From Candidatus Limiplasma pullicola (GTDB taxonomy: Bacteria > Bacillota > Clostridia > Christensenellales > Aristaeellaceae), in contig DVIV01000027.1 in the NCBI GenBank assembly GCA_018710985.1, forward strand, positions 1-64,000: 64,000 bases of DNA, written 5' to 3'. Numbering within the stretch: the first letter of the stretch is position 1; each line of letters begins with the position of its first letter. The notes beneath the pieces were generated by a model. That model was not told where the DNA came from and did no database searches. It worked only from the letters and a program-made list of their open reading frames with translations. Of this stretch, positions 36,004-44,316 are shown one piece after another. A program made the position numbers and the translations under genes.

Positions 36004-36387
36004 ATGAAGAAACTGGTTGCGGTTGTTTTGGCTCTCGTTCTGGTTCTCTCGGTGACCAGTGCAGCAATGGCTGTTCCGTTCCATATCGTTACCGACAGTA
36101 CTAGCATCTTCAAGGTTGGCACTGCTAAATTTGCAAGGAAGAGCAACACTTGGTACGTCTCTTATGATTTGTCTGCCAGCAACGTCGCGCCCGACCATCG
36201 TGCTGTCGCACGCGTTCATAAAGGCGTAGATGCCGCCAGCGCTACTTGGGTGTATGATGGTGTCAGTTCTTCCCCACACCCGTACTATTCTAACGCTGTG
36301 ATAAACCAAGCAACTCTTGATTTCCGAGGGCGCCTTGACAATACGGCATCAGGTTTGCTGGAGTTCCACGGCAATTTCCAGAACTAA
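36004..36387 (+). CDS. Small exported protein of unknown function downstream of agrD
   Basis: A 127-residue product with a clear signal peptide (MKKLVAVVLALVLVLSVTSA, then AMAVPF). The mature part of about 105 residues is rich in Ser, Ala and aromatic residues (KSNTWYVSYDLSASN; ASATWVYDGVSSSPHPY), has no cysteine and looks all-beta. AAAGAGGG precedes the ATG by 8 bases. It is the first gene after agrD on the same strand, so it may be the output of the quorum system. A secreted bacteriocin-like or adhesion role is possible, but I recognise no family. Confidence 0.65.
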   Translation: MKKLVAVVLALVLVLSVTSAAMAVPFHIVTDSTSIFKVGTAKFARKSNTWYVSYDLSASNVAPDHRAVARVHKGVDAASATWVYDGVSSSPHPYYSNAVINQATLDFRGRLDNTASGLLEFHGNFQN

Positions 36388-36444
36388 ATGCATGTAGTAT
36401 ATAAAGAATACGAAGGCAACCAATTCCTAATTAGGTAGCCGTGT

Positions 36445-36488
36445 AATTTGCCAGAATAGACAGCACAGGCTGTTTATCTTGGCAAATT
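36445..36488. repeat. 44-base long hairpin
   Basis: Positions 36445-36464 pair with 36469-36488 over 20 positions with one mismatch and two G-T pairs, leaving an ACAG loop. There is no T-run. A separate palindrome CCTAATTAGG lies at 36426-36435. The hairpin fills the gap between two exported-protein genes and may end the first transcript, stabilise it, or be a processed RNA. Confidence 0.6.
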
Positions 36489-36530
36489 ATGCATTTGTCT
36501 CTATAACAAGAATACGGGAGTGTGAATAAA

Positions 36531-37541
36531 GTGTTTAAGAAACTGGTCAGTTTGCTCATTGGAATATGCCTGCTGCTGGGAACAACCGCCATGGCGGCGA
36601 AAGAGGAACAACCTATTCCTGAACGATTTGCATCTGTAATGGAAGTGTGCAACGCAACTACCGCTGCAGAAATGCACCAGCATTTGATTGACTATATCAA
36701 CGCAACATGGGCCGACTATTATACAACATCAAATTTACCGTTTCCTGTCCGTTTTGGCGGAACGACAGAAGACCTGATTGCTGATAAGCGAAATTGGGCA
36801 ATGGCAGTCGTGTCCACGAAGGATGTGGATATACAGAAGCTGCTGGACAGCAACATGATCAAGCATTGGAGCTTTTCGTCGTCAGACCCTTCCGTTTTGT
36901 CCTTATGGTTGATCCCACCCGCCCTGAGACCGTATCGACCCAGGGATTTGACACAATCGTATGACATTTTCTATTTTGATTACGATGCCCAGACAGACGA
37001 TGCGACCGTTCTGATTTTTAATGAAAACTATCCCATAACAGAAACATTATTTGCCAGAGCACTACTGGATATGCGCTCAACGGAGCAGAAGCGGGCCATG
37101 GAAGGCATTGCCCGCGTAAATGGCTGGACGGTCGAGGAGCTCATTGCAAAGCCGAAGGATTGGGATGTCGCCGAGGTATTGGTTCCTTATCCTGATGGTT
37201 TGGAACCGCTTGACCAAGCCGGAATGTTGCTTGATTTATCCCAAAGCGATTACTTTGCTTCTCGCGAATCTTTTGAACATATATCGGATTGGTGGACGGA
37301 GGGGCCGAATGGTATTTATAGCGCGGACAAGCGATTCATTGGGGCTCCCGTCTTTCCTTTTACGCTGTTTGACAAGGAGGACCACGCGCTGATACTCATC
37401 GTCAACGCCAAGAGCGACTATGCGGACGCTGCGCTCCGTTATGCGGAGTACTGTATCAAAGGGATGGATGACGTGATGTTTTCTGATATAGATGCATGGG
37501 AAAGTCTCGCCCTGGAGTATTCGACGGAGCTTTGGCAGTAA
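36531..37541 (+). CDS. Exported protein, distantly like a solute-binding protein
   Basis: A 336-residue product with signal peptide MFKKLVSLLIGICLLLGTTA, then MAAKEEQ, and no lipobox. It has a local resemblance to the next gene: VVSTKDVDIQKLLDSNMI here and TTTSFDIKKLMDKGYC there, a segment where many type 1 binding proteins recognise a ligand. Overall it lacks a clear family signature. Start: GTG 36531 lies 10 bases after GGGAG; GTG 36522 is nearer to it. There is no permease gene nearby, so a transport role is doubtful. A host-surface or signalling role cannot be excluded. Confidence 0.6.
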   Translation: MFKKLVSLLIGICLLLGTTAMAAKEEQPIPERFASVMEVCNATTAAEMHQHLIDYINATWADYYTTSNLPFPVRFGGTTEDLIADKRNWAMAVVSTKDVDIQKLLDSNMIKHWSFSSSDPSVLSLWLIPPALRPYRPRDLTQSYDIFYFDYDAQTDDATVLIFNENYPITETLFARALLDMRSTEQKRAMEGIARVNGWTVEELIAKPKDWDVAEVLVPYPDGLEPLDQAGMLLDLSQSDYFASRESFEHISDWWTEGPNGIYSADKRFIGAPVFPFTLFDKEDHALILIVNAKSDYADAALRYAEYCIKGMDDVMFSDIDAWESLALEYSTELWQ

Positions 37542-37646
37542 AGCGTTCAGGTCCTCATCATCCATTTCGACCTTTCTATTGCACATGCCAATCATAGACA
37601 TGTTCGGTGATAGCGCCATACGAAAATAACAAAGGAGGGATCAGCC

Positions 37647-39002
37647 ATGAGAAGAATATGTGTTATGGCAGCAATTTGCCTGACGATCCTCTTTCGATCA
37701 TCTGCGATAGGCGAAACGGAATTGTTTTTTGAAGGAAGTGATAAAAACAGCGCCGCCTACCAAAAGTTTGTAAAATCCCATCCTGAGTGCATTGTAAATA
37801 CGGAAACAAATATCTACCGATCTACCAATGAGATCATCAGCGCTTTGCTAACGGGTGAGTTTCCGTATGATACCTTCGTTATGACAACCACCAGCTTCGA
37901 TATAAAGAAGCTCATGGATAAGGGGTATTGTGCTGCTTTGTCGGAAAGTCCTGTGATACAAAAAGAATTGGAGCAGATGTATGAACCTATCCAGCAGCAG
38001 TTAATATATGAAGGAAAACTTTATGGCGCTCCATTTTATTGTTATATTGGGTACTATGCATATCGTCCAGACGCATGGGCAGCGGCCGGCCTTACGCAAG
38101 AGGATGTGCCAACTTCTTTTACAGAGTTGCTGGATTTTCTTGAAGCATGGGTGGAGCGCATTATAGATGAGCCTGAGGACGACATCAGCGTTTGCAACGC
38201 CTTCGCCAGCGAAGCGTATGGCGAAGATAGTTACATAAGCTATCTTGTTGATCGCCTTATTCAGAATTATATTATGGATTATAATTTTGCGAATAAGCCT
38301 TTGCGTTTCGAAACTCCACTTTTTAGAAGTCTACTGGAACGCTGCCAGAAAATTGGGACAGATTTATACTTATACGAACCAAGGGCCAAAGGTGATCTGG
38401 CGCTCTTTGAGGACTTGCACGGCATGCGAGATCTGGCGTATCTCGTCCCTTTGCGTATGACAAATGAGCAACCTGTTCTGATCAAAGCATCGCTATACAC
38501 AGGGTTTCTCAATGCGCGCAGTCAGCATCAAGAGCTTGCAACAGAATACTTGGAAGCTGTCGTTACCAGCATTGCCCCGGAAATGGGCGCATATTTGTAT
38601 CGAGATGCAGAACCTGTGGAAAATCCTGATTTTAGACGGGCCATGGATAAGCTTCAGGCCGAAATTGACGAGGCTGAAGAAAAACTTGCTACCAGCAAGG
38701 AAATGGAACCAGTTGAGCGCAACACATTACAGGATCAAGTGGATATGATGAAGCGCGAGTGGGAGCAGATGTCCATGTCAGAAGAACGATATCTTATCTC
38801 AGAAAACGATCTGAGGCTGTACCGCAATTATGGTGACAACCTATATTTCCAAGCGCCAAGCATCTTTGACCCGTCCACAGAGGATGGCCAAAATATGAAA
38901 CAGCTGCGGGATAGATTCTGTACAGGCAATCTATCGGCAGATCAATTCATCAGTCGTCTTGATGAACTGGCCTGGATTCTTGAACAGGAAGGCCAGCAAT
39001 AG
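37647..39002 (+). CDS. Exported type 1 solute-binding-like protein without transporter
   Basis: A 451-residue protein with a short signal peptide (MRRICVMAAICLTILFRSSA, then IGE) and no lipobox. The mature part reads like an SBP family 1 protein: TNEIISALLTGEFPYDTFVM, LMDKGYCAALSE and EGKLYGAPFYCYIGYYAYRP. A coiled-coil insertion (about 330-370, DKLQAEIDEAEEKL) is atypical. AAAGGAGGG precedes the ATG. It follows the 36531 gene by 105 bases on the same strand. No permease or ATPase gene is adjacent, so it may be an orphan binding protein or a sensor-type protein. Confidence 0.7.
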   Translation: MRRICVMAAICLTILFRSSAIGETELFFEGSDKNSAAYQKFVKSHPECIVNTETNIYRSTNEIISALLTGEFPYDTFVMTTTSFDIKKLMDKGYCAALSESPVIQKELEQMYEPIQQQLIYEGKLYGAPFYCYIGYYAYRPDAWAAAGLTQEDVPTSFTELLDFLEAWVERIIDEPEDDISVCNAFASEAYGEDSYISYLVDRLIQNYIMDYNFANKPLRFETPLFRSLLERCQKIGTDLYLYEPRAKGDLALFEDLHGMRDLAYLVPLRMTNEQPVLIKASLYTGFLNARSQHQELATEYLEAVVTSIAPEMGAYLYRDAEPVENPDFRRAMDKLQAEIDEAEEKLATSKEMEPVERNTLQDQVDMMKREWEQMSMSEERYLISENDLRLYRNYGDNLYFQAPSIFDPSTEDGQNMKQLRDRFCTGNLSADQFISRLDELAWILEQEGQQ

Positions 39003-39076
39003 CAGGCATCTTTTCGGCATGTTGAGTACAAGTTGGGATGATTGTAAATACGATTGGAAAAAGGGGCGAGAGTCGC

Positions 39077-40048
39077 ATGAAGGATAACAACATCAGGAAA
39101 GTGGCACTGATAGCGATACTTTTGCTTTGCTTGCCATTGGCAGCATTTGCTGCCCCAAATACGAATGCTGATGATGACAGTTATCTTGCCCAGTACATGA
39201 CGCGATATGATTATGTTCTTCCTCAAACGATTATAGAGCAGATCCAAGTAAACTTTACGCCACAGGAAGCAGACTGCGACCTTATACGAGTAAGGTTTGA
39301 TGAAATTCTTTATGATGGGCAATGGATGTATACATCGGCTTCTGTGTGGCCACAAAACCCTGATGAGGTTATCGTCATGCCGGGCGATGTTCAGAAAAAC
39401 GATCTGGTTACCGGCCCATATGATGAAAAGCTGCAAAACGATATGCGTTCGTTCGAGTCCGTTGCAAAAGAAGATGGCAAACAACTTTTGTGTGTATATG
39501 CCTATATGAAAGAGTTTGACGACATAGGTGAATACTTTTTGGATCATTTTCAAAAGGCTAATGGCGAGTCTGTTCTTATGAGTGGCGCACGTATGGCTGG
39601 TGGGTGCAAGGCGATCAAGGCAACGTGGTCGATCAAAGTATACGACGTGGATTTGGAAACTGGTAAATACAGCCTTCTAGGCGAATACCTCTTTCCAATG
39701 AAAATTCTGCCCCTGCAACCATATGCAGAGCGGACATATCGTGTAGTCAGCGGGGAGAAAGACCTGTTTGAGAGCGTTGTGTTGGCTTATACGCCGCTCA
39801 ATACTTATGTTTTTCCCCAGTGGAAAGAAAAACAGGATAGACCGCGTTTTTCGATTGCTCTGGTTGATGCAAATGACACGCCATTTTCTCAAGGGGTGCC
39901 GTTGGCAGCAGACACATATGTATTAGATACCCTTCCTAACGAGATTTTCCTGATCGTCTCGGATTATCATACCGGTGAAATGTTGAGCCGAGTCGCACTG
40001 GTCGCAGATTCATGCTCATTACCAACCGGGCGGCTCGACGATGAGTAG
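39077..40048 (+). CDS. Exported protein of unknown function
   Basis: A 323-residue product with signal peptide RKVALIAILLLCLPLAAFA, then APN. The mature part has two beta-rich halves, with EADCDLIRVRFDEILYDGQW and SALMSG-like strands, and a C-terminal ...PLAADTYVLDTLP region; no known domain is recognised. The ATG at 39077 is 10 bases after AAGGGG. It is the last of four exported-protein genes on this strand. Its stop overlaps the start of a short frame leading into a broken region, beyond which lies an ECF sigma factor gene. It may be the sigma factor's regulated or sensed partner (speculative). Confidence 0.6.
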   Translation: MKDNNIRKVALIAILLLCLPLAAFAAPNTNADDDSYLAQYMTRYDYVLPQTIIEQIQVNFTPQEADCDLIRVRFDEILYDGQWMYTSASVWPQNPDEVIVMPGDVQKNDLVTGPYDEKLQNDMRSFESVAKEDGKQLLCVYAYMKEFDDIGEYFLDHFQKANGESVLMSGARMAGGCKAIKATWSIKVYDVDLETGKYSLLGEYLFPMKILPLQPYAERTYRVVSGEKDLFESVVLAYTPLNTYVFPQWKEKQDRPRFSIALVDANDTPFSQGVPLAADTYVLDTLPNEIFLIVSDYHTGEMLSRVALVADSCSLPTGRLDDE

Positions 40049-40606
40049 GAAGCAATTTATTCAGCCCGTGGAGCCATACGAGGAATGGAGCCATCGTGTG
40101 CTCCGTACCAAAGGTGAGGTGCCTTTGAAACGGTGAAGCTGGAAAAAACGCTGTTGGCTACTTGGCTTCTGGCAGACCAGAGCGCTAGGACAGAACATTT
40201 TGCTGAGCTGGTCGATAAAAATGGTCGGATCCTGGAGCAACACGGCTCTGTTTCTACGGGCATCTATGCAATGAAAGATTTGCCAGATCGAAATTTGGCT
40301 GGCTGTTTCCTGACCGGGCGCAGAACAAACGAGAAGGGTCGAGAAGCCGTCTATGTGCAAGATGAAGTGGTTTCCCAAAGACGAGAATAGCAATGCTGAA
40401 GAGGAACATCTGGAAACGCCCTGTCCCTTGCTTTGGTATCGGTATATCATCACACAGATCAAATTACTGTTCCAGCCGCCTATCCAAACACCGCCCTATA
40501 TAAGCGACCTGCTCAAACGATCGATCGCGCCGTGGAACGTGAGCAAATGCAAAATGATTGGAAAGAGATATGGGCAAAAAACAAGCGGCATGACAAGATC
40601 CAGTAG
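40041..40606 (+). pseudogene. Patchwork of short overlapping frames, probably a decayed gene
   Basis: A 31-codon frame (40041-40136, MSRKQFIQPVEPYEEWSHRV) overlaps the preceding stop and ends in a GTGA overlap with the 40133 frame. After that frame stops at 40390, the same frame resumes behind another stop and ends at TAG 40604 with protein-like sequence (AAYPNTALYKRPAQTIDRAV, then EQMQNDWKEIWAKNKRHDKIQ) but no start codon. Together this looks like one gene cut by stops and a frameshift, or several very small genes. Confidence 0.35.
40133..40390 (+). CDS. Small hypothetical protein, possibly part of a broken gene
   Basis: The longest frame in the decayed stretch: 85 residues from GTG 40133, mostly hydrophilic, with KLEKTLLATWLLADQSART, then EHFAELVDKNGRILEQHG and STGIYAMKDL. 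The start overlaps the preceding short frame as GTGA, which allows coupled translation. It has no signal peptide and no recognised family. A fair reading is the middle part of a gene whose ends lie in the neighbouring frames. Confidence 0.35.
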   Translation: MKLEKTLLATWLLADQSARTEHFAELVDKNGRILEQHGSVSTGIYAMKDLPDRNLAGCFLTGRRTNEKGREAVYVQDEVVSQRRE

Positions 40607-40632
40607 TTGATGGCGGATATGGGGGCCAATGA

Positions 40633-41121
40633 ATGGAGCAGGATGCACTCGTTCAAATCATACAAATGAATTACAAACTGCTCATAGTTCAGGCGTACAG
40701 GATCCTGCGTCACAGTCAGGATGCTGAAGATGCCGTGCAAAACGCTTGCCTGAAAGCGTGGCGGCGTAGCAGTATGCTCCGAAATAGCGACTGTGCGGTT
40801 GCGTGGCTTCGCCAAATTGTTTGTTTTGAGTGCATTGACCTGCTTCGGTCCCGAAAGCGCCAAAGTGCTTTTGTCCATCAGATGGATAGACTTCCCGATG
40901 AAAACAGCAAACAAACGGACAGCCTATTCATGATCGCACTCAACGATGCTTTCCTGTCTGGCTCCAGTCAGCACAGAGAGCTCCTCTACAATAAGTATGT
41001 AATGGGATATACCATTTCTCAGCTGTCTCAAATGATGGGCGTTTCCGAGGGTACGGTGAAAAGCCGATTGTCTCGCGCAAAAAGGCATCTTATAGATGCG
41101 ATGAGCAAGCTATGGTCATAG
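40633..41121 (+). CDS. ECF-type RNA polymerase sigma factor
   Basis: A 162-residue sigma-70 family protein of the extracytoplasmic-function type. Region 2 is seen in QDAEDAVQNACLKAWRR and the following WLRQIVCFECIDLLRSRKR. Region 4 is seen as NKYVMGYTISQLSQMMGVSE, then GTVKSRLSRAKRHL. No anti-sigma gene with a membrane segment is evident downstream, where a 275-base gap leads to the element's own sigma-like gene. It may direct the exported-protein genes upstream, but no shared promoter motif was found by eye. Confidence 0.82.
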   Translation: MEQDALVQIIQMNYKLLIVQAYRILRHSQDAEDAVQNACLKAWRRSSMLRNSDCAVAWLRQIVCFECIDLLRSRKRQSAFVHQMDRLPDENSKQTDSLFMIALNDAFLSGSSQHRELLYNKYVMGYTISQLSQMMGVSEGTVKSRLSRAKRHLIDAMSKLWS

Positions 41122-41357
41122 GCCTCCTTTATAGGGGAGATATAAAGGGGAAGATATGCCTCTTTGATATCGCACAAAGGAGGAAAGCGGCGACACAAAT
41201 GTTGATTAAGCTCGTGGTTTGTCATGATAAATAGGATCAACGTCCGCTGAGAGCGGATGGCTGGCGTATCCATTGGGGATATTCGTTCGCGGCGAATCAG
41301 CGGGTCTGTCTACGCTATTGTTTGGGGCTTTGGACACGTTGCCGTTCTCCTCCTCTC

Positions 41358-41390
41358 TCCTCCCATTCGTCTGAAAAAAGAATGGGAGGA
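41358..41390 (+). promoter_or_regulatory. Hairpin that hides the ribosome-binding site of the 41397 gene
   Basis: TCCTCCCATTC (41358-41368) pairs perfectly with GAATGGGAGGA (41380-41390) around an 11-base loop. The right arm contains the GGGAGGA ribosome-binding site, 6 bases before the ATG at 41397. Translation should be low unless the stem is opened. The rest of 41122-41396 holds no gene that I can support. Confidence 0.6.
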
Positions 41391-41396
41391 TTCTTT

Positions 41397-41816
41397 ATGG
41401 CAACCATTAATTTGCGCGACTATTATCCTTTTTATCACGATGATGCATGGATAGAGATATCAGATGAGCTTGCCAGGGAAATGAAGGCCTGGGAACGGGA
41501 TGAGAACAATTACAAACGCAAGTGCCGGTATCATGGTCATTACTCGCTAGACCGTGAAGATGCTTTGGAACAAAAGATCGCCTACCAAAGCTATTCACCT
41601 GAAGCCCTATATGATGCATACCTTCGATATCATCTGTTTCGTTCCATGCTTTCCCGCTTGTCGGATAAACAGGCCAAGCGCATTTACGCTCACTACTTTC
41701 TTGGCTTAAGCAAAACAGAGATCGCGCAAACGGAGGGTGTTGGAAAAGCCGCTGTATGTGAAAGCATTGATCGAGGATTACAGGAACTAAGGAAAATAAT
41801 CAGGGAATTTTTCTGA
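41397..41816 (+). CDS. Sigma-70-like regulator of the integrative element
   Basis: A 139-residue protein that begins MATINLRDYYPFYHDDAWIE and ends in a sigma region 4-type helix-turn-helix (LSDKQAKRIYAHYFLGLSKT, then EIAQTEGVGKAAVCESIDRG). I recall closely similar proteins annotated as sigma-70 family factors near the recombinase in many Clostridia elements, so it marks the right-hand backbone. The start at 41397 is fixed by GGGAGGA. Its site is enclosed in a hairpin, which suggests post-transcriptional control of element activation. Confidence 0.8.
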   Translation: MATINLRDYYPFYHDDAWIEISDELAREMKAWERDENNYKRKCRYHGHYSLDREDALEQKIAYQSYSPEALYDAYLRYHLFRSMLSRLSDKQAKRIYAHYFLGLSKTEIAQTEGVGKAAVCESIDRGLQELRKIIREFF

Positions 41817-42525
41817 CGGCCCATACATACCCGCAGACAAATCTCCTGATAGATGAGGGGAGTTCCAATGCCTCCTTTTACGCACCTTGACAATCGAATA
41901 CACGGTGTTACAGGTACAATCCCCCGCGCGGCGGAGCGGCGAACGGGGCGGCGCGACGATGGCATAGGCCGGAGCGATCCACGCATCCCGTTGACCCTGC
42001 CGTGGCAGGCAGGTGCGCGACGATGCCGCGCGGGGACAATGAGACTTCCACTACGGCCTCCCACTGACTTGAGGGGGAGTCCCTGCGGTATACGCCCGTC
42101 CGGGGGACGGCGGTACAGGCGGGGCTATGTTGCGGATGGAGCCGTCCGCAGCCTGTGACATCCCCAGGGCCAGCGGGAAGCCTGCCGGGGTGCAGGGCAA
42201 ATACGGCGAATTCCCGCCTCCGATTCATTTGTCATGATTCTGTTTTTGAGAAAAGGGGGATGGTTATGGCCCGAATGCCAGACGGCCGTACCCTTATAGC
42301 GCGCGGGCAGAGCGCACATCCCATACACAGAAGCAGCCAACGCCGTGAGCCGTCGAAGACGATGTGCCGGCTCATCCAGAGGAGAAGCGGGTACGCCGCA
42401 GAGCGGCGGACGCCAATGTGGGCCTGTCAGATCCCCTTGGGTACTGTCTTTTGAGTTTGCCATCAACAAGCAAATATCCTCTCTAGCGCGCATATCCTTG
42501 ACCATCATGCCGCGAAGGAGGCCCT
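41817..42525. other. 709-base stretch with no convincing gene
   Basis: Between the sigma-like gene and the 50-aa protein gene the sequence is GC-rich, with many CGG/CGC runs. Short frames exist on both strands (for example 42274-42454) but have Arg/Pro-rich, unfamily-like translations and no good ribosome sites. It could hold a structured RNA, regulatory DNA or eroded backbone genes. The only clear signal is GAAGGAGG at 42514-42521, which belongs to the next gene. Confidence 0.5.
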
Positions 42526-42678
42526 ATGAAAGAGAAAGAGCTGATCGTGACCTGTGAGTATAACAAGGAACCGCAGGATATCAAAAAAATCATACAGCAA
42601 TCGTTTTTGATTTACATGCAGCGGGAGCTGAAAGACAATGCCCATAACCTTGCGCTGAAATCGGCCTGTCATGTATGA
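42526..42678 (+). CDS. Small protein preceding the serine recombinase (50 aa)
   Basis: A 50-residue protein, MKEKELIVTCEYNKEPQDIK, with a helical middle (IIQQSFLIYMQRELKDNAHN). GAAGGAGG lies 5 bases before the ATG. It ends 39 bases before the recombinase start, so both are probably one transcript. Short proteins of similar look stand before recombinases in related elements. It may be an excision or regulatory accessory protein, but no fold is recognised. Confidence 0.6.
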   Translation: MKEKELIVTCEYNKEPQDIKKIIQQSFLIYMQRELKDNAHNLALKSACHV

Positions 42679-42717
42679 TGAGTATGTTGAATGGCCGCTT
42701 GTTTTCGGAGGGATACG

Positions 42718-44295
42718 ATGTATTTGAAAATAAGCGAACCCATGGCATATCATGTGGCGCTCTATATCAGACTGTCAAAGGAGGATGAGAGCGAGGGGCC
42801 GTCGCAGAGCGTTACCAACCAGCAATCCCTGCTGAACCGTTTTGTCCGCGAGCAGCGCCTGTCCGTTTACGATACCTATATCGATGATGGCTGGAGTGGA
42901 ACCACCTTCGAGCGTCCTGCGTTTCAACGGATGATTCAGGACATCGAGGCGAAAAAGGTCAACATGGTAATCACGAAAGACCTTTCCCGTCTGGGACGCG
43001 ATTACATTATGACGGGGCACTACATGGAGCGGTTCTTCCCCGAAAACCGCGTGCGCTACATTTCCCTGCTGGATGGCATAGATACTGGCGTTGATTCCAC
43101 CGCCAACGATATCACCCCGTTCCGCGCCATCATGAACGACATGTACGCCAAGGATATCTCCAAAAAGATCAAAAGCGTAAAGCATGATAAGCAGCGCAAG
43201 GGACAGTTCATCGGCGGAAAGCCCGTGTTCGGCTATCGGATGCACCCCACGGAGAAAAACCGCATCGTCGTGGATGAAAAAGCAGCGCCCATTGTGCAAA
43301 GGATTTTCGCCATGGCGTTGGAGGGCGTCAGTTGTCGGCAAATCGCCGTCCAATTGAACGAGGCAAATATACCGCCGCCATCTGTCTACGCGGGACTGAA
43401 GCAGGCGCGGCAGGGCGTTTACACGGGGTTGTGGTCCAGCGAACGTATTTCCAATATGCTGCAAAACGAGACCTACATCGGCAATATGGTTCAGGGACGG
43501 AGCGCAAAAATCAGCTACAAGAGCAAGAAGTGTCAGCATCGGGAGCGCAGGGACTGGATCGTTGTAGAAAACACGCATGAGCCCCTGGTCTCCCGCGAAA
43601 CCTTCGATAAGGTACAGATGCTGGTGGCCAGCCGGAAGAACACCCGCTGCCGCACCTACGATTTTCTGCTAAAGGGGTTGATCTTCTGCCACGAATGCGG
43701 CTATCCCCTGGCCGTGCTGAACCGCAGGAACGCCAAGGGTGAGGAAAGCCTGTACTTTGTATGCCGGACGTATCAGCGGTTTACCAAAGCGGGGGTATGC
43801 ACCTGCCACGCCATCAAGGAAAAGCTGGTGACGGACGCGGTGCTGAGCAAGCTTCGGGAGGCATGCCAATCGTATCTCAATGCGGAGGAGTTGCTGCCCC
43901 TTGCCCAAAGATCGTTGGAGGAGGCAAACATGGAGGCGCGGCAAGAGAGCGATGCTCTGGCTGTGGAAAACAAGATTCGCATCCTGACCAACCATTTGGA
44001 CAAGGCGTACATGGATAAGCTCAGCGGCCTTCTGGCGGAGGCGGATTTTGAACGGATCTATGCGCGGCTGAAGGAGGAACGCGCCGTGCTGGAAAAGCAA
44101 CTGACGGCCATGAAGCAGCCCGATTTCTCGCCCGTCAAGCGGCAGCAGCTCGCCAAGGTACTGGTGCGGCGATTTGTGGACAGCGCCTTTGCCAGCAGGG
44201 AGCTTCTGTGCAGCCTGATCGAGCGCATCGAGCTGACGGAGGACAAACGGCTGATTATCCGCTATCGGTTCAGCGCCTTGGGGGAAAGCGCCTGA
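42718..44295 (+). CDS. Large serine recombinase (site-specific integrase/excisionase)
   Basis: A 525-residue recombinase expected to insert and excise the element by serine-mediated exchange. The resolvase domain holds ALYIRLSKEDESEG, DDGWSGTTFERPAFQRM and TKDLSRLGRDYI. The nucleophile should be the Ser in ALYIRLS. A recombinase domain follows (NGxx-like QIAVQLNEANIPPP; WSSERISNMLQNETYIG), then a zinc ribbon (CHECGYPL, later CTC) and a coiled coil at about 400-460. The start at 42718 follows GGAGGG by 5 bases; upstream and downstream ATGs are less well placed. It converges on the interrupted sigK, as the skin recombinase does in Bacillus and C. difficile. Confidence 0.92.
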   Translation: MYLKISEPMAYHVALYIRLSKEDESEGPSQSVTNQQSLLNRFVREQRLSVYDTYIDDGWSGTTFERPAFQRMIQDIEAKKVNMVITKDLSRLGRDYIMTGHYMERFFPENRVRYISLLDGIDTGVDSTANDITPFRAIMNDMYAKDISKKIKSVKHDKQRKGQFIGGKPVFGYRMHPTEKNRIVVDEKAAPIVQRIFAMALEGVSCRQIAVQLNEANIPPPSVYAGLKQARQGVYTGLWSSERISNMLQNETYIGNMVQGRSAKISYKSKKCQHRERRDWIVVENTHEPLVSRETFDKVQMLVASRKNTRCRTYDFLLKGLIFCHECGYPLAVLNRRNAKGEESLYFVCRTYQRFTKAGVCTCHAIKEKLVTDAVLSKLREACQSYLNAEELLPLAQRSLEEANMEARQESDALAVENKIRILTNHLDKAYMDKLSGLLAEADFERIYARLKEERAVLEKQLTAMKQPDFSPVKRQQLAKVLVRRFVDSAFASRELLCSLIERIELTEDKRLIIRYRFSALGESA

Positions 44296-44316
44296 AACTA
44301 AGATTTCAAAAGTATT

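Noticed and set aside
42155-42508. Short frames on both strands before the recombinase unit
   Set aside because: Their Arg/Pro-rich translations lack family features and ribosome sites, so they were not called as genes.
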